This document shows positions 1 to 6,839 of a DNA stretch of 6,882 nucleotides, one piece after another. The DNA is taken from contig VSOO01000077.1 of assembly GCA_009774895.1 (NCBI GenBank), positions 1 through 6,882 of the forward strand. The letters run 5' to 3'. Made by a program: the position numbers and the translations under genes. Positions within the stretch are counted from its first letter, which is position 1; each line of letters starts with the position of its first letter. Source of the stretch: Alistipes sp. (GTDB taxonomy: Bacteria > Bacteroidota > Bacteroidia > Bacteroidales > Rikenellaceae). A model generated the notes under the pieces. The model was not told where the DNA came from. It was given only the letters and a program-made list of their open reading frames with translations, and did no database searches.

Positions 1-1
1 G

Positions 2-457
2 TACGAAGACAAGTGCATCTACCTCGACCACAACCTCATATACGAAAAAGGCCTCGACCTGGCCACGGTGCAGAACGAGGTGGCGGCGTTCGCCATGCAG
101 TTCCGCGGCGTGTCGCACGCCCTCACGGCCGCAGCCATGCGCACGAGCTACTTCGGCAGCGGCTACGCACGCCGCATGCAGAACAGCTTCTATCCGCGGC
201 GCTCGGGCGACGTGCTGCTCAACTTCATGCCCGGATGGATCGAGCAGCGCGACCGCTGCCGCTCGGCCTCGGGCTCGATGTACGGCTACGACACCGACGT
301 GCCGCTGATCTTCTACGGCCCCGGCATCACGGGCCGCGAGGTGCGGCGACCCGTGGACATGACGGCCGTGGCCCCCACCCTCGCACGGATGCTCGGCATC
401 CGCCGCCCCGCGGCCTCGGAGGGCGAGGTGCTGGCCGAAATCGCGGGCGAGGAGTAG
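2..457 (+). CDS. Alkaline phosphatase superfamily protein (PafA-like), C-terminal part
   Basis: The reading frame is open from the left edge and ends at TAG 455-457, so only the last 151 residues are present. The end resembles metal-dependent phosphatases and phosphodiesterases of the alkaline phosphatase superfamily, especially the PafA-like proteins common in Bacteroidota, which are normally exported and release phosphate from monoesters. Matching landmarks, in order, are YPRRSGDVLLNFMPGW, YGYDTDVPLIFYGPGI and DMTAVAPTLARMLGI, the usual closing blocks of the fold. The zinc-binding His that family members normally carry just before the YDTHVP-type motif appears to be Ser here (codon 269-271, context SASGSMYGYD). 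The other metal ligands and the nucleophile lie outside the window, so activity cannot be judged. SufE starts 47 bases downstream. Family assignment is firm; the substrate is unknown. Confidence 0.85.
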   Translation, partial: YEDKCIYLDHNLIYEKGLDLATVQNEVAAFAMQFRGVSHALTAAAMRTSYFGSGYARRMQNSFYPRRSGDVLLNFMPGWIEQRDRCRSASGSMYGYDTDVPLIFYGPGITGREVRRPVDMTAVAPTLARMLGIRRPAASEGEVLAEIAGEE

Positions 458-470
458 CCCCGCGGCCCGC
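443..470 (+). terminator. Weak hairpin across the phosphatase stop codon
   Basis: GCGGGC (443-448) can pair with GCCCGC (465-470) around a 16-base loop that contains the stop codon. An A/T-rich stretch (AATTTGAAAAA) follows but there is no T tract. It could reduce read-through into sufE, but the stem is only six pairs and such pairs arise easily in DNA this rich in G and C. Confidence 0.2.
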
Positions 471-504
471 AATTTGAAAAAGAACGACGAAAACGACGCA
501 TACC

Positions 505-933
505 ATGCAAGACAAAGTGCAGGAAGAGATCATCGAGGAGTTCTCGATGTTCGACGAATGGCTCGACAAGTACGACTACCTGATCGGCCTCAGCGAGACG
601 CTGCCCCCCATAGCCCCGGAGCACCGAACGAATCAGTACCTGATCGAGGGGTGCCAGTCGCGCGTGTCGATCGACGCCCGCATGGAGGACGGCTGCATCC
701 GCTTCACGGCCGACAGCGACGCCATCATCACCAAGGGCATCATCGCGCTGCTGATCCGCGTGCTCGACGGCCGCACGCCGCGCGAGGTGCTCGACACGGA
801 GCTCTACTTCATCGACGCCATCGGGCTGAGCGCCAACCTATCGCCCACGCGATCGAACGGACTGCTGGCGATGGTGAAGCAGATGCGGCTCTACGCCCTG
901 GCATTCGACAGCAAGGCCGGAGCCGAAGCGTGA
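505..933 (+). CDS. sufE: SufE family Fe-S cluster assembly protein (sulfur acceptor)
   Basis: A 142-residue protein matching SufE, which accepts persulfide sulfur from the cysteine desulfurase SufS and passes it to the SufBCD scaffold in the cytoplasm. Visible family features are the N-terminal FSMFDEWLDKYDYLIGL segment, the IEGCQSRV motif with the active-site Cys at residue 50 (E. coli SufE uses Cys51), and the later ITKGIIALLIRVLDGRTP and LSPTRSNGLLAMV blocks. Length is close to that of E. coli SufE. ATG 505 is chosen because homology begins at once after it; no Shine-Dalgarno sequence precedes it, only an A-rich leader, as is normal in Bacteroidota. No TAnnTTTG promoter is visible in the 47-base upstream gap, so it may be read from the phosphatase gene's transcript or from a promoter inside it. 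No sufS or sufBCD is in the window. The DUF59 gene 246 bases on belongs to the same pathway. Confidence 0.95.
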   Translation: MQDKVQEEIIEEFSMFDEWLDKYDYLIGLSETLPPIAPEHRTNQYLIEGCQSRVSIDARMEDGCIRFTADSDAIITKGIIALLIRVLDGRTPREVLDTELYFIDAIGLSANLSPTRSNGLLAMVKQMRLYALAFDSKAGAEA

Positions 934-949
934 CCCGGTGCCCGCGCGC

Positions 950-1145
950 CGGCCGGCGGCGGACCGACAGAGCAGCGGTGCCACGACCGGAAGACCGGCG
1001 GAGCAGCAAACCAAACACCTGACGGCCCAAGGACCGAGGACCGACCGGCGGACCAACAGAGCAGCCGGCCGGGAACCGAGGACCGGCGGAGCAAGGACCG
1101 GCGGAGCAAGGACCGGCGGAGCAACCGACCGGCGGCCCGGCAACA
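950..1145. repeat. Degenerate GACCGGCGGAGCA-rich repeat tract
   Basis: Most of the gap between sufE and the DUF59 gene consists of variants of GACCGGCGG followed by AGCA, for example near 961, 993, 1040 and 1125, with an exact tandem core at 1080-1124. Neither strand gives a recognisable protein; translated frames are low-complexity Arg/Pro/Gly/Thr. It ends about 35 bases before the DUF59 start, where the sequence becomes A-rich. No TAnnTTTG promoter element is visible in this gap. Confidence 0.6.
1080..1124. repeat. Three exact 15-bp tandem repeats
   Basis: The unit GGACCGGCGGAGCAA occurs three times head to tail without mismatch (1080-1094, 1095-1109, 1110-1124). The exact identity suggests recent expansion by slippage from the surrounding degenerate tract. 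It lies 55 bases before the DUF59 start codon. Confidence 0.95.
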
Positions 1146-1179
1146 AAACGAAGATTAGCGAAATACGAATTCCGAAACG

Positions 1180-1500
1180 ATGACGCCTGAAGAAATCCTA
1201 CGGGTCGAAAAGGAGATCGTCCTGACCCTGAAAAACATTTACGACCCCGAAATCCCGGTCAATATCTACGACCTGGGACTGATCTACGAAATAGACTTCA
1301 CACCCGACGGCACGGCCACCATCCGCATGACCCTCACGGCACCCAACTGCCCGATGGCCGACATGCTCGTGGAGGACGTGCACACGCAGGTGGGCAAGGT
1401 GCCCGGCGTGCTGAGCGTGAACGTCATTCTCACGTTCGATCCCGTGTGGGACAAGAGCATGATGTCCGAGGAGGCGCTGCTCGAACTGAACCTGCTCTGA
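1180..1500 (+). CDS. DUF59/MIP18 family Fe-S assembly protein (SufT-type)
   Basis: A 106-residue protein that is essentially one DUF59 (MIP18/FeS_assembly_P) domain. Family signatures are YDPEIPVNIYDLGLIYEI (residues 21-38) and MTLTAPNCPMAD (50-61) with the conserved Cys57, then the LTFDPVWDKSMMSEEA tail. Proteins of this family help maturation or delivery of iron-sulfur clusters in the cytoplasm; stand-alone bacterial members are often annotated as SUF-associated or SufT-like, and the domain also occurs at the N terminus of Mrp/ApbC carriers. Length is normal for a stand-alone copy. ATG 1180 follows an A-rich leader with no Shine-Dalgarno sequence and lies directly before the conserved region. 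SufE upstream supports the Fe-S role. The DUF2851 gene begins 4 bases after the TGA stop, so the two are almost certainly co-transcribed. No symbol is given because family naming is inconsistent. Confidence 0.92.
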   Translation: MTPEEILRVEKEIVLTLKNIYDPEIPVNIYDLGLIYEIDFTPDGTATIRMTLTAPNCPMADMLVEDVHTQVGKVPGVLSVNVILTFDPVWDKSMMSEEALLELNLL

Positions 1501-1504
1501 CGGC

Positions 1505-2440
1505 ATGGAGGAACGCGTAGCACGGATGCTCAACCGCCTCAGGGCCGGTGCCGGAGCATGCGCCTGCGGTGCGTATCTGGCCGGGCTGGATGCGCTGCAC
1601 CGCACCGAGATCCTCACGGCGCTGGCCTACGACCGCCTGGCCCGCAAGTTCGGCACCGTGCGCGAGCTCCACGCCGAGGCGGGCGAGAACTGGAATCAGA
1701 CCTTCTATCTGCTCTTCTTCCGCACGCTGGGCGACCGCCGCAACCAGTCGGCCTACCTCGAACTGGCGCGGCGCGTGCCCTACGCCACGGTCCTGCGCGA
1801 GCGGGCCTCGCTCCAGCATGTCGAAGCCATGCTGTTCGGCGCCTCGGGACTCCTGGACCTCTACCGCCACGACGAATACACGCTCGGCCTGCGGCGCGAC
1901 TACGAGTACCTCGCGGCCAAATACGGCATCGAACGCATGGACGCCGCGGCGTGGAACCTCGTGCGGCTGCACCCCGCAAACCATCCGGTGCTGCGCATCG
2001 CGCAGGCCGCAGCATTCTTCGCGAGCCACGAATTCGTCGTGGACCGCGTGGTGGAGTGCCGCACGCGCGAGGAGGTCGAACGCCTCTTCGGCACCGAAGC
2101 CTCGGCCTACTGGTGCACGCACTACCTGCCCGGAAGCCCCTCGGGCGAACTGCCCAAGCGCATCGGGGCGTTCAAGGCCAACATCCTGGGCATTAACCTC
2201 GTGGCCATCATGCAGTATGCCTACGGCAGCTACCTCGACAACGAGGCGCTGCGCGGCCGCGCCATCGCGCTGCTCGAACGTCTCGACGCCGAAGACAACG
2301 TCTACATGCGCCGCTGGCGGGCCGAGGGCGTGCCCCTGCGCAACGCCTTCGAATCGCAGGCCCTGCTGCAACTCGAAACCGAATTCTGCGCCGCCCGTCG
2401 CTGCGCCGAGTGCCCCGTGGGGCGCCGGAGGCTGCGATAG
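1505..2440 (+). CDS. DUF2851 family protein, short form lacking the usual N-terminal region
   Basis: A 311-residue protein of unknown function matching the DUF2851 family of Bacteroidota. Recognisable blocks are ENWNQTFYLLFFRTLGDRRNQ (61-81), HVEAMLFGASGLLDLY (105-120), DEYTLGLRRDYEYLAAKYGI (123-142), WNLVRLHPANHPVLRIAQAAAFF (150-172), the YWCTHYLPG turn (202-210), ESQALLQLETEFC (283-295) and a Cys-rich end. The last motif places Cys at 295, 300 and 303 (C-x4-C-x2-C), a plausible metal site that relatives share. From memory, typical members are about 420 residues with an extra N-terminal domain of about 100 residues that includes a His-rich AYDNVILHV-type segment; that part is absent, and the previous gene's stop codon is only 4 bases upstream, so it cannot lie there. 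Translation is probably coupled to the DUF59 gene. No signal peptide or membrane segment is evident, suggesting a cytoplasmic protein. An Fe-S connection is inferred from neighbours only. Confidence 0.85.
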   Translation: MEERVARMLNRLRAGAGACACGAYLAGLDALHRTEILTALAYDRLARKFGTVRELHAEAGENWNQTFYLLFFRTLGDRRNQSAYLELARRVPYATVLRERASLQHVEAMLFGASGLLDLYRHDEYTLGLRRDYEYLAAKYGIERMDAAAWNLVRLHPANHPVLRIAQAAAFFASHEFVVDRVVECRTREEVERLFGTEASAYWCTHYLPGSPSGELPKRIGAFKANILGINLVAIMQYAYGSYLDNEALRGRAIALLERLDAEDNVYMRRWRAEGVPLRNAFESQALLQLETEFCAARRCAECPVGRRRLR

Positions 2441-2890
2441 TCCGCGCGGCATCATCCGGAAGCACGTCTGACTCGCACGACGCACCCGACCGGACGACAC
2501 GGCAAGGAATCCCGGCGCACCGGCGGCCAACCTTGCGACGAAAGAAAGAGCACGCCGGCGGCAAGCCTTGCGATAAACGGGCCGGCGCATCAGCGGCATA
2601 TCCCTGCAACCGGACACTTCGTCGTCCGGGCTTCCCGCAGAGTTCGGATCGGACCGCAGCCTGCGGGGAACGCGCACGAAGCGCAGCGGGTGGCGGGCCT
2701 CCGCCTCCGGAAGCTGCGGCCCGCAAAGAGAATCCGAGAACGCCTACACCTAAGTACGCTTTGCCCAACACGCCCGCCACTCCGAATCCGGGCCGCTCCG
2801 CGCAGAAAAATGCGCATTCCGGCACGAAGGGTGCAATATCCCGCTCCGCCACAGCAAATAAATCCACAGCGAATGCATGATGAATCGGGA
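2441..2890. other. Noncoding stretch between the DUF2851 gene and the secA promoter
   Basis: About 450 bases with no recognisable gene on either strand. Several frames stay open because stop codons are rare at this G+C content, but their translations are low-complexity and Arg/Pro/Ala-rich. The stretch contains imperfect direct repeats near 2517-2610, and a possible hairpin with arms GCGGGCC (2693-2699) and GGCCCGC (2718-2724). It resembles the noncoding tract after sufE in being rich in CCGGCGG-type words. Base composition shifts towards A/T after about 2850, on approach to the promoter. No obvious terminator with a T tract follows the DUF2851 stop codon. Confidence 0.6.
2517..2577. repeat. 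Imperfect direct repeats, about 27 bp, period about 33 bp
   Basis: Copy one (2517-2543) and copy two (2550-2577) share the pattern GCAC, CGGCGGC, CAA, CCTTGCGA, AAA, with several mismatches and small gaps. A much weaker third copy may begin near 2586 (GCATCAGCGGCAT, then CCTGCAA). There are too few and too poorly conserved copies for a CRISPR array. Origin is unknown; they may be remnants of a dispersed intergenic repeat. Confidence 0.55.
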
Positions 2891-2906
2891 AAAATAGCTA
2901 CCTTTG
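2876..2906 (+). promoter_or_regulatory. secA promoter, Bacteroidota type
   Basis: TACCTTTG at 2899-2906 matches the TAnnTTTG -7 element recognised by the Bacteroidota primary sigma factor. Nineteen bases upstream, the -33 position reads CATG (2876-2879), only a partial match to TTTG. Transcription should start near 2910, giving a leader of about 35 bases that is A-rich and has no Shine-Dalgarno sequence. Its position inside the upward extension of the secA frame supports ATG 2945 as the true start. Confidence 0.8.
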
Positions 2907-2944
2907 CGAGGATTAGCGCTTCACCAAAGACAATACATCGAACT

Positions 2945-5900
2945 ATGGATATCGCAGCAGGTTTAATCAAATTGCTGTTCGGCTCGAAAGCCGACAAGGA
3001 CCGCAAGGAGGTCCAGCCCTACATCGACCGGATCAAGGCCGTGTACCCCACCATCGAAAAACTTACGAACGACGAGCTGCGCGCGCACAGCGCCGGCCTG
3101 ATGCGGCAGATCGCCGACCACATCGCCGACGACGAGGCCCGCATCGTGGAGATGAAGGCGCGGCTCGAACAGCCCGCCACGTCGCTCGACGAGAAGGAGA
3201 AGATCTCGAAGGAGATCGACACCACGACCAAGCGCATCGACGAGAAGATCGAGGAGGTCCTCGACCGCATCCTGCCCGAGGCTTTCGCCATCATGAAGGA
3301 CACGGCCCGCCGCTTCGCCCAGAACGACACGGTGGTGGTCACGGCCACTGCGTTCGACCGCGAACTGGCCGCCGAGAAGGACTTCGTGACCATCGAGGGC
3401 GACAAGGCCGTGTACGCCACGCACTGGACGGCGGGCGGCAACGACCTCAAGTGGGACATGGTGCACTACGACGTGCAGCTCTTCGGCGGCGTGGTGCTCC
3501 ACAAGGGCAAAATCGCCGAAATGGCCACGGGCGAGGGCAAGACCCTCGTGGCGACGCTCCCGGTATTCCTCAACGCACTGGCCCGCAAGGGCGTGCACCT
3601 GGTGACGGTGAACGACTACCTGGCCCGCCGCGACTCGGAGTGGATGGGTCCGATGTATCAGTTCCACGGCCTGTCGGTGGACTGCATCGACAAGCACCAG
3701 CCCAACTCCGAAGCGCGCCGCAAGGCCTACATGGCCGACATCACGTTCGGTACGAACAACGAATACGGCTTCGACTACCTGCGCGACAACATGGCCTCGT
3801 CGCCCAAGGACCTCGTGCAGCGCAAGCACCACTTCGCCATCGTCGATGAGGTGGACTCGGTGCTCATCGACGACGCCCGCACGCCGCTCATCATCTCGGG
3901 TCCCGTGCCCAAGGGCGACGACCAGCTCTTCGAGCAGTACCGTCCGGCCATCGAACACCTCTACAACCTCCAGAAAAACCTGGTAACCAACCTCGTGGCC
4001 GAGTCGCGCCAGCTGCTCGCGGGCGAGAAGAGCGAGGAGGGCGGCATCCGCCTCTACCGCGCGCACAAGGGCCTGCCGAAGTACAAGCCGCTGATCAAGT
4101 TCCTGTCCGAGACGGGCATCAAGGCCCAGATGCAGAAGACCGAGAACGTCTACATGGCCGACAACAACCGCCGCATGCCCGAGATCACCGACGACCTCTA
4201 CTTCGTGATCGACGAGAAACTCAACTCGGTGGAGCTCACCGACAAGGGCCACGAGGTGCTGTCGAAATACTTCAACGAGGACGGTTTCTTCGTGCTGCCC
4301 GACATCGGCAGCGCGGTGGCCGACATCGAAAAGAGCGGGCTCACGCCCGAGGAGAAGGCGCAGAAGCGCGACGAGCTGATCGCCGACTACTCCGTGAAGT
4401 CGGAGCGCGTGCACACGGTGATCCAGCTGCTCAAGGCCTATGCCATGTTCGAGAAGGACATCGAATACGTGGTCATGGACAACAAGGTGAAGATCGTGGA
4501 CGAGCAGACGGGCCGCATACTCGACGGCCGCCGCTACTCCGACGGCCTGCACCAGGCCATCGAGGCCAAGGAGCGCGTGAAGGTCGAGGCGGCGACGCAG
4601 ACCTTCGCCACCATCACGTTGCAGAACTACTTCCGCATGTACCACAAGCTCTCGGGCATGACCGGTACGGCCGAGACCGAGGCTTCGGAGTTCTGGAGCA
4701 TCTACAAGCTGGACGTGGTGGTGATCCCCACGAACCGTCCGGTCATCCGCGACGACCGCCAGGACCTCATCTACAAGACCAAGCGCGAGAAGTACAACGC
4801 CGTGATCGAGGAGATCGTGCGCCTCGTGGGCCAGGGACGCCCCGTGCTGGTGGGTACCACGTCGGTGGAGATTTCGGAGCTGCTGAGCCGCATGCTCAAA
4901 CTCCGCGGCATCAGGCACAACGTGCTGAACGCCAAACAGCACCAGCTCGAAGCACAGATCGTATCGGAGGCCGGACGCCCCGGCCAGGTGACCATCGCCA
5001 CCAACATGGCGGGCCGCGGTACCGACATCAAGCTCACGCCCGAGGTGAAAACGGCGGGCGGTCTCGCGATCATCGGCACCGAGCGCCACGAGAGCCGCCG
5101 CGTGGACCGTCAGCTGCGCGGTCGTGCGGGCCGTCAGGGCGACCCGGGATCGTCGCAGTTCTTCGTGTCGCTCGAAGACGATCTGATGCGTCTGTTCGGC
5201 TCGGGCCGCATCGCCGCCATCATGGACCGCATGGGCGTGCAGGAGGGCGAAGTGATTCAGTCGGGCATGATGACCAAGGCCATCGAGCGAGCGCAGAAAA
5301 AGGTCGAAGAGAACAACTTCGGCATCCGCAAACGCCTGCTCGAATACGACGACGTGATGAACTCGCAGCGCGAAGTGATCTACACGCGCCGCCGCCACGC
5401 CCTCCACGGCGAGCGGATCGAGATCGACCTGAACAACATCATGTACGACTATGCCGACAACTTCGCGGAGACCACGCGCGGCGTGGACTTCGAGGAGTTC
5501 CGCATGGAGCTCATCCGCGAGGTGGGCACTGAACCTTCGTTCGATGCCGCGACCTACGAAAAGGCGAAGCCCGAGGAGCTGGCCGACCTGATCGTGAAGG
5601 ACATGAAGGCGACCTACGAGCGCCGCGCCAAGGCCGTGGCCGACACGGTGCGCCCCGTGATGGAGCGCGTGTACGAAGACCGCAAGGAGCATCTGGACGC
5701 GAACATCTACTTCCCGCTCACCAACGGCCACCTGGGCTACAACGTGCCCGTGAACCTGCGCCGCTGCCAGGAGAGCGACGGCGCCGAGATTTACAAGGTG
5801 TTCTCGAAAGTGGTGATGTTCACCACGATCGACGACGCATGGCGCGAACACCTGCGCGAAATGGACGACCTGCGCCAGAGCGTGCAGAACGCAACCTACG

Positions 5901-6241
5901 AACAGAAGGACCCGCTGCTGATTTACAAGTTCGAGTCGTTCGGGCTCTTCCAGAAGATGCTCGTGAAGGTCAATCGCGAGGTGCTTTCGATCCTCAACCG
6001 CGCGTACATCCCCGTGCGCGAAGCCTCGGCCGAAGGGGTGCAGCAGCAGCGGCAGCCGGAGCGCCCGAAGGTGGACGTCAATAAGTTGCAGGCGTCGCGC
6101 ATGCAGGCCGCAGCGCAGGCCGGACAGGCCGAGCGCCAGAAACCCATGCCGATGCAGGCCGAAAAGAGGGTCGGACGCAACGATCCGTGTCCGTGCGGCA
6201 GCGGCAAGAAGTACAAGCAGTGCCACGGCAAAGGAATGTAG
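2945..6241 (+). CDS. secA: Preprotein translocase subunit SecA
   Basis: A 1098-residue SecA, the ATPase that drives unfolded preproteins through SecYEG at the inner membrane. In order: a helical N terminus with an extra charged coiled segment (about 55-115); NBD1 with Walker A MATGEGKT (193-200), [10 protein letters not shown] (221-230) and Walker B/DEAD-like [17 protein letters not shown] (300-316); an inserted region (about 325-445); the [16 protein letters not shown] block (509-524); [15 protein letters not shown] (566-580); NBD2 with [13 protein letters not shown] (683-695) and the arginine-finger motif [18 protein letters not shown] (722-739); the helical scaffold/wing; and a C-terminal SEC-C zinc motif with Cys1082, Cys1084, Cys1093 and His1094. 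E. coli SecA is about 900 residues; the extra length matches the insertions usual in Bacteroidota. The frame runs open upstream to 2690, but ATG 2945 is chosen because SecA homology starts there and the promoter lies between. The deaminase starts 4 bases after the stop. Confidence 0.98.
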   Translation: MDIAAGLIKLLFGSKADKDRKEVQPYIDRIKAVYPTIEKLTNDELRAHSAGLMRQIADHIADDEARIVEMKARLEQPATSLDEKEKISKEIDTTTKRIDEKIEEVLDRILPEAFAIMKDTARRFAQNDTVVVTATAFDRELAAEKDFVTIEGDKAVYATHWTAGGNDLKWDMVHYDVQLFGGVVLHKGKIAEMATGEGKTLVATLPVFLNALARKGVHLVTVNDYLARRDSEWMGPMYQFHGLSVDCIDKHQPNSEARRKAYMADITFGTNNEYGFDYLRDNMASSPKDLVQRKHHFAIVDEVDSVLIDDARTPLIISGPVPKGDDQLFEQYRPAIEHLYNLQKNLVTNLVAESRQLLAGEKSEEGGIRLYRAHKGLPKYKPLIKFLSETGIKAQMQKTENVYMADNNRRMPEITDDLYFVIDEKLNSVELTDKGHEVLSKYFNEDGFFVLPDIGSAVADIEKSGLTPEEKAQKRDELIADYSVKSERVHTVIQLLKAYAMFEKDIEYVVMDNKVKIVDEQTGRILDGRRYSDGLHQAIEAKERVKVEAATQTFATITLQNYFRMYHKLSGMTGTAETEASEFWSIYKLDVVVIPTNRPVIRDDRQDLIYKTKREKYNAVIEEIVRLVGQGRPVLVGTTSVEISELLSRMLKLRGIRHNVLNAKQHQLEAQIVSEAGRPGQVTIATNMAGRGTDIKLTPEVKTAGGLAIIGTERHESRRVDRQLRGRAGRQGDPGSSQFFVSLEDDLMRLFGSGRIAAIMDRMGVQEGEVIQSGMMTKAIERAQKKVEENNFGIRKRLLEYDDVMNSQREVIYTRRRHALHGERIEIDLNNIMYDYADNFAETTRGVDFEEFRMELIREVGTEPSFDAATYEKAKPEELADLIVKDMKATYERRAKAVADTVRPVMERVYEDRKEHLDANIYFPLTNGHLGYNVPVNLRRCQESDGAEIYKVFSKVVMFTTIDDAWREHLREMDDLRQSVQNATYEQKDPLLIYKFESFGLFQKMLVKVNREVLSILNRAYIPVREASAEGVQQQRQPERPKVDVNKLQASRMQAAAQAGQAERQKPMPMQAEKRVGRNDPCPCGSGKKYKQCHGKGM

Positions 6242-6245
6242 CACG

Positions 6246-6677
6246 ATGGGATACCTCGAAGAGAAGCAGCGGCAGCTCGACCTGCGCTACCTGCGCATGG
6301 CGCGCATATGGGCCGAAAACTCCTACTGCGAGCGGCGCAAGGTCGGCGCACTGATCGTCAAGGACAAGATGATCATCTCCGACGGCTACAACGGCACGCC
6401 CTCTGGTTTCGAGAACGTGTGCGAGGACGAGACGGGCAGCACCAAACCCTACGTGCTGCACGCCGAGGCCAATGCCATCACCAAGGTGGCCAAGAGCGCC
6501 AACAACTGCGACGGCTCGACCCTCTACATCACGGCGGCCCCCTGCATCGAGTGCTCGAAGCTGATTATCCAGGCAGGCATCCGGCGCGTGGTCTACTCGG
6601 AGGACTACCGTTCGGAGGAGGGCCTCGACCTGCTGCGCAAGGTCGGCATCGAGTGCGTGCAGCACACCGTCGAATAG
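6246..6677 (+). CDS. dCMP deaminase family protein (deoxycytidylate deaminase)
   Basis: A 143-residue zinc-dependent deaminase. The metal-binding and catalytic residues are visible: His72 and Glu74 in HAEANAI, and Cys100 and Cys103 in PCIECSK; Glu74 is the expected proton shuttle. The IVKDKMIISDGYNGTPSGFENV stretch (37-58) with its early Cys28 is typical of deoxycytidylate deaminases and ComEB-type proteins. These convert dCMP to dUMP, the substrate of thymidylate synthase, in the cytoplasm. Length fits the family. ATG 6246 lies 4 bases after the secA stop; a weak purine-rich AAGGAA at 6231-6236 precedes it, so translation is probably coupled and transcription is probably from the secA promoter. 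Another nucleoside or nucleotide deaminase is possible, but the overall pattern favours dCMP. Confidence 0.93.
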   Translation: MGYLEEKQRQLDLRYLRMARIWAENSYCERRKVGALIVKDKMIISDGYNGTPSGFENVCEDETGSTKPYVLHAEANAITKVAKSANNCDGSTLYITAAPCIECSKLIIQAGIRRVVYSEDYRSEEGLDLLRKVGIECVQHTVE

Positions 6678-6697
6678 CCTCCCTGCGGGGCGGAGGC
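6677..6697 (+). terminator. Short hairpin at the deaminase stop codon
   Basis: GCCTCC (6677-6682) pairs with GGAGGC (6692-6697) across a nine-base loop, starting at the last base of the TAG stop. There is no T tract after it. It may work together with the stronger palindrome 10 bases downstream. Confidence 0.35.
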
Positions 6698-6706
6698 CGC
6701 CAGGTT

Positions 6707-6742
6707 TCGAGGGCGGGAGCAACCGGTTGCTCCCGCCCTCGA
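6707..6742 (+). terminator. Perfect 36-bp palindrome, probable end of the secA-deaminase transcript
   Basis: The arm TCGAGGGCGGGAGCAA (6707-6722) is followed by CCGG and the exact reverse complement (6727-6742). As RNA it would make a 16-pair, very stable stem with a tetraloop, 30 bases after the deaminase stop. No run of T follows, so it is not a classical intrinsic terminator, but a strong 3' hairpin at this place most likely ends or protects the transcript. As DNA it is also a perfect two-fold site; a protein-binding role is possible but less likely. Confidence 0.6.
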
Positions 6743-6763
6743 TGCGTGAAATGCGCCGGGAAA

Positions 6764-6785
6764 CGGACGATTTTCGTCCGAAAAT
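6764..6785. promoter_or_regulatory. Two overlapping inverted repeats beside the -33 element (possible operator)
   Basis: CGGACGA (6764-6770) pairs with TCGTCCG (6774-6780) across TTT. ATTTTCG (6770-6776) pairs with CGAAAAT (6779-6785) across TC. The second repeat shares bases with the first and reaches the first T of the -33 box. Placement next to the promoter suggests a repressor or activator site; as RNA from upstream it could also act as a small terminator. Function is inferred from position only. Confidence 0.45.
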
Positions 6786-6815
6786 TTGGCGGGGGGGGGG
6801 AAATCGCTAACTTTG
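6785..6815 (+). promoter_or_regulatory. Consensus Bacteroidota promoter with a G10 tract in the spacer
   Basis: TTTG (6785-6788) and TAACTTTG (6808-6815) match both the -33 and the -7 (TAnnTTTG) elements, separated by 19 bases. Ten consecutive G (6791-6800) occupy more than half of the spacer. Transcription is expected to start near 6819-6823, leaving a leader of about 20 bases before ATG 6840. Confidence 0.85.
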
Positions 6816-6839
6816 CACCATCAATCAAAACGAACGAAG

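Noticed and set aside
473..504. Promoter for sufE from the TTTG at 473-476
   Set aside because: The next TA-containing stretch (501-504) is 24 bases away, lacks TTTG and runs into the start codon.
838..1183. Small proteins on either strand across the sufE-DUF59 gap
   Set aside because: Their sequences (repeated RTGGA on +, repeated PPVLA on -) are simply the 15-bp repeat read in frame. No start context or homology supports them.
2517..2610. CRISPR array
   Set aside because: There are only two or three poorly conserved copies with spacers of about six bases and no cas genes in the window.
1430..2677. 415-codon open frame on the minus strand opposite the DUF2851 gene
   Set aside because: The + strand matches DUF2851 block by block. 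The minus frame has no family features and runs through the noncoding gap.
2410..2880. Open frame of 156 codons on + in the gap before secA
   Set aside because: It is low-complexity, overlaps the end of the DUF2851 gene in another frame and has no recognisable motif.
2690..2944. N-terminal extension of SecA by 85 residues from a GTG at 2690
   Set aside because: The extra residues are Arg/Pro-rich with no SecA similarity, and the TACCTTTG promoter at 2899-2906 lies inside the extension, so ATG 2945 is the start.
2963..6244. Very long open frame on the minus strand opposite secA (1093 codons)
   Set aside because: It is the mirror of secA codon bias in G+C-rich DNA. The translation is rich in His, Val and Leu with no recognisable domain, while the + strand encodes an unmistakable SecA.
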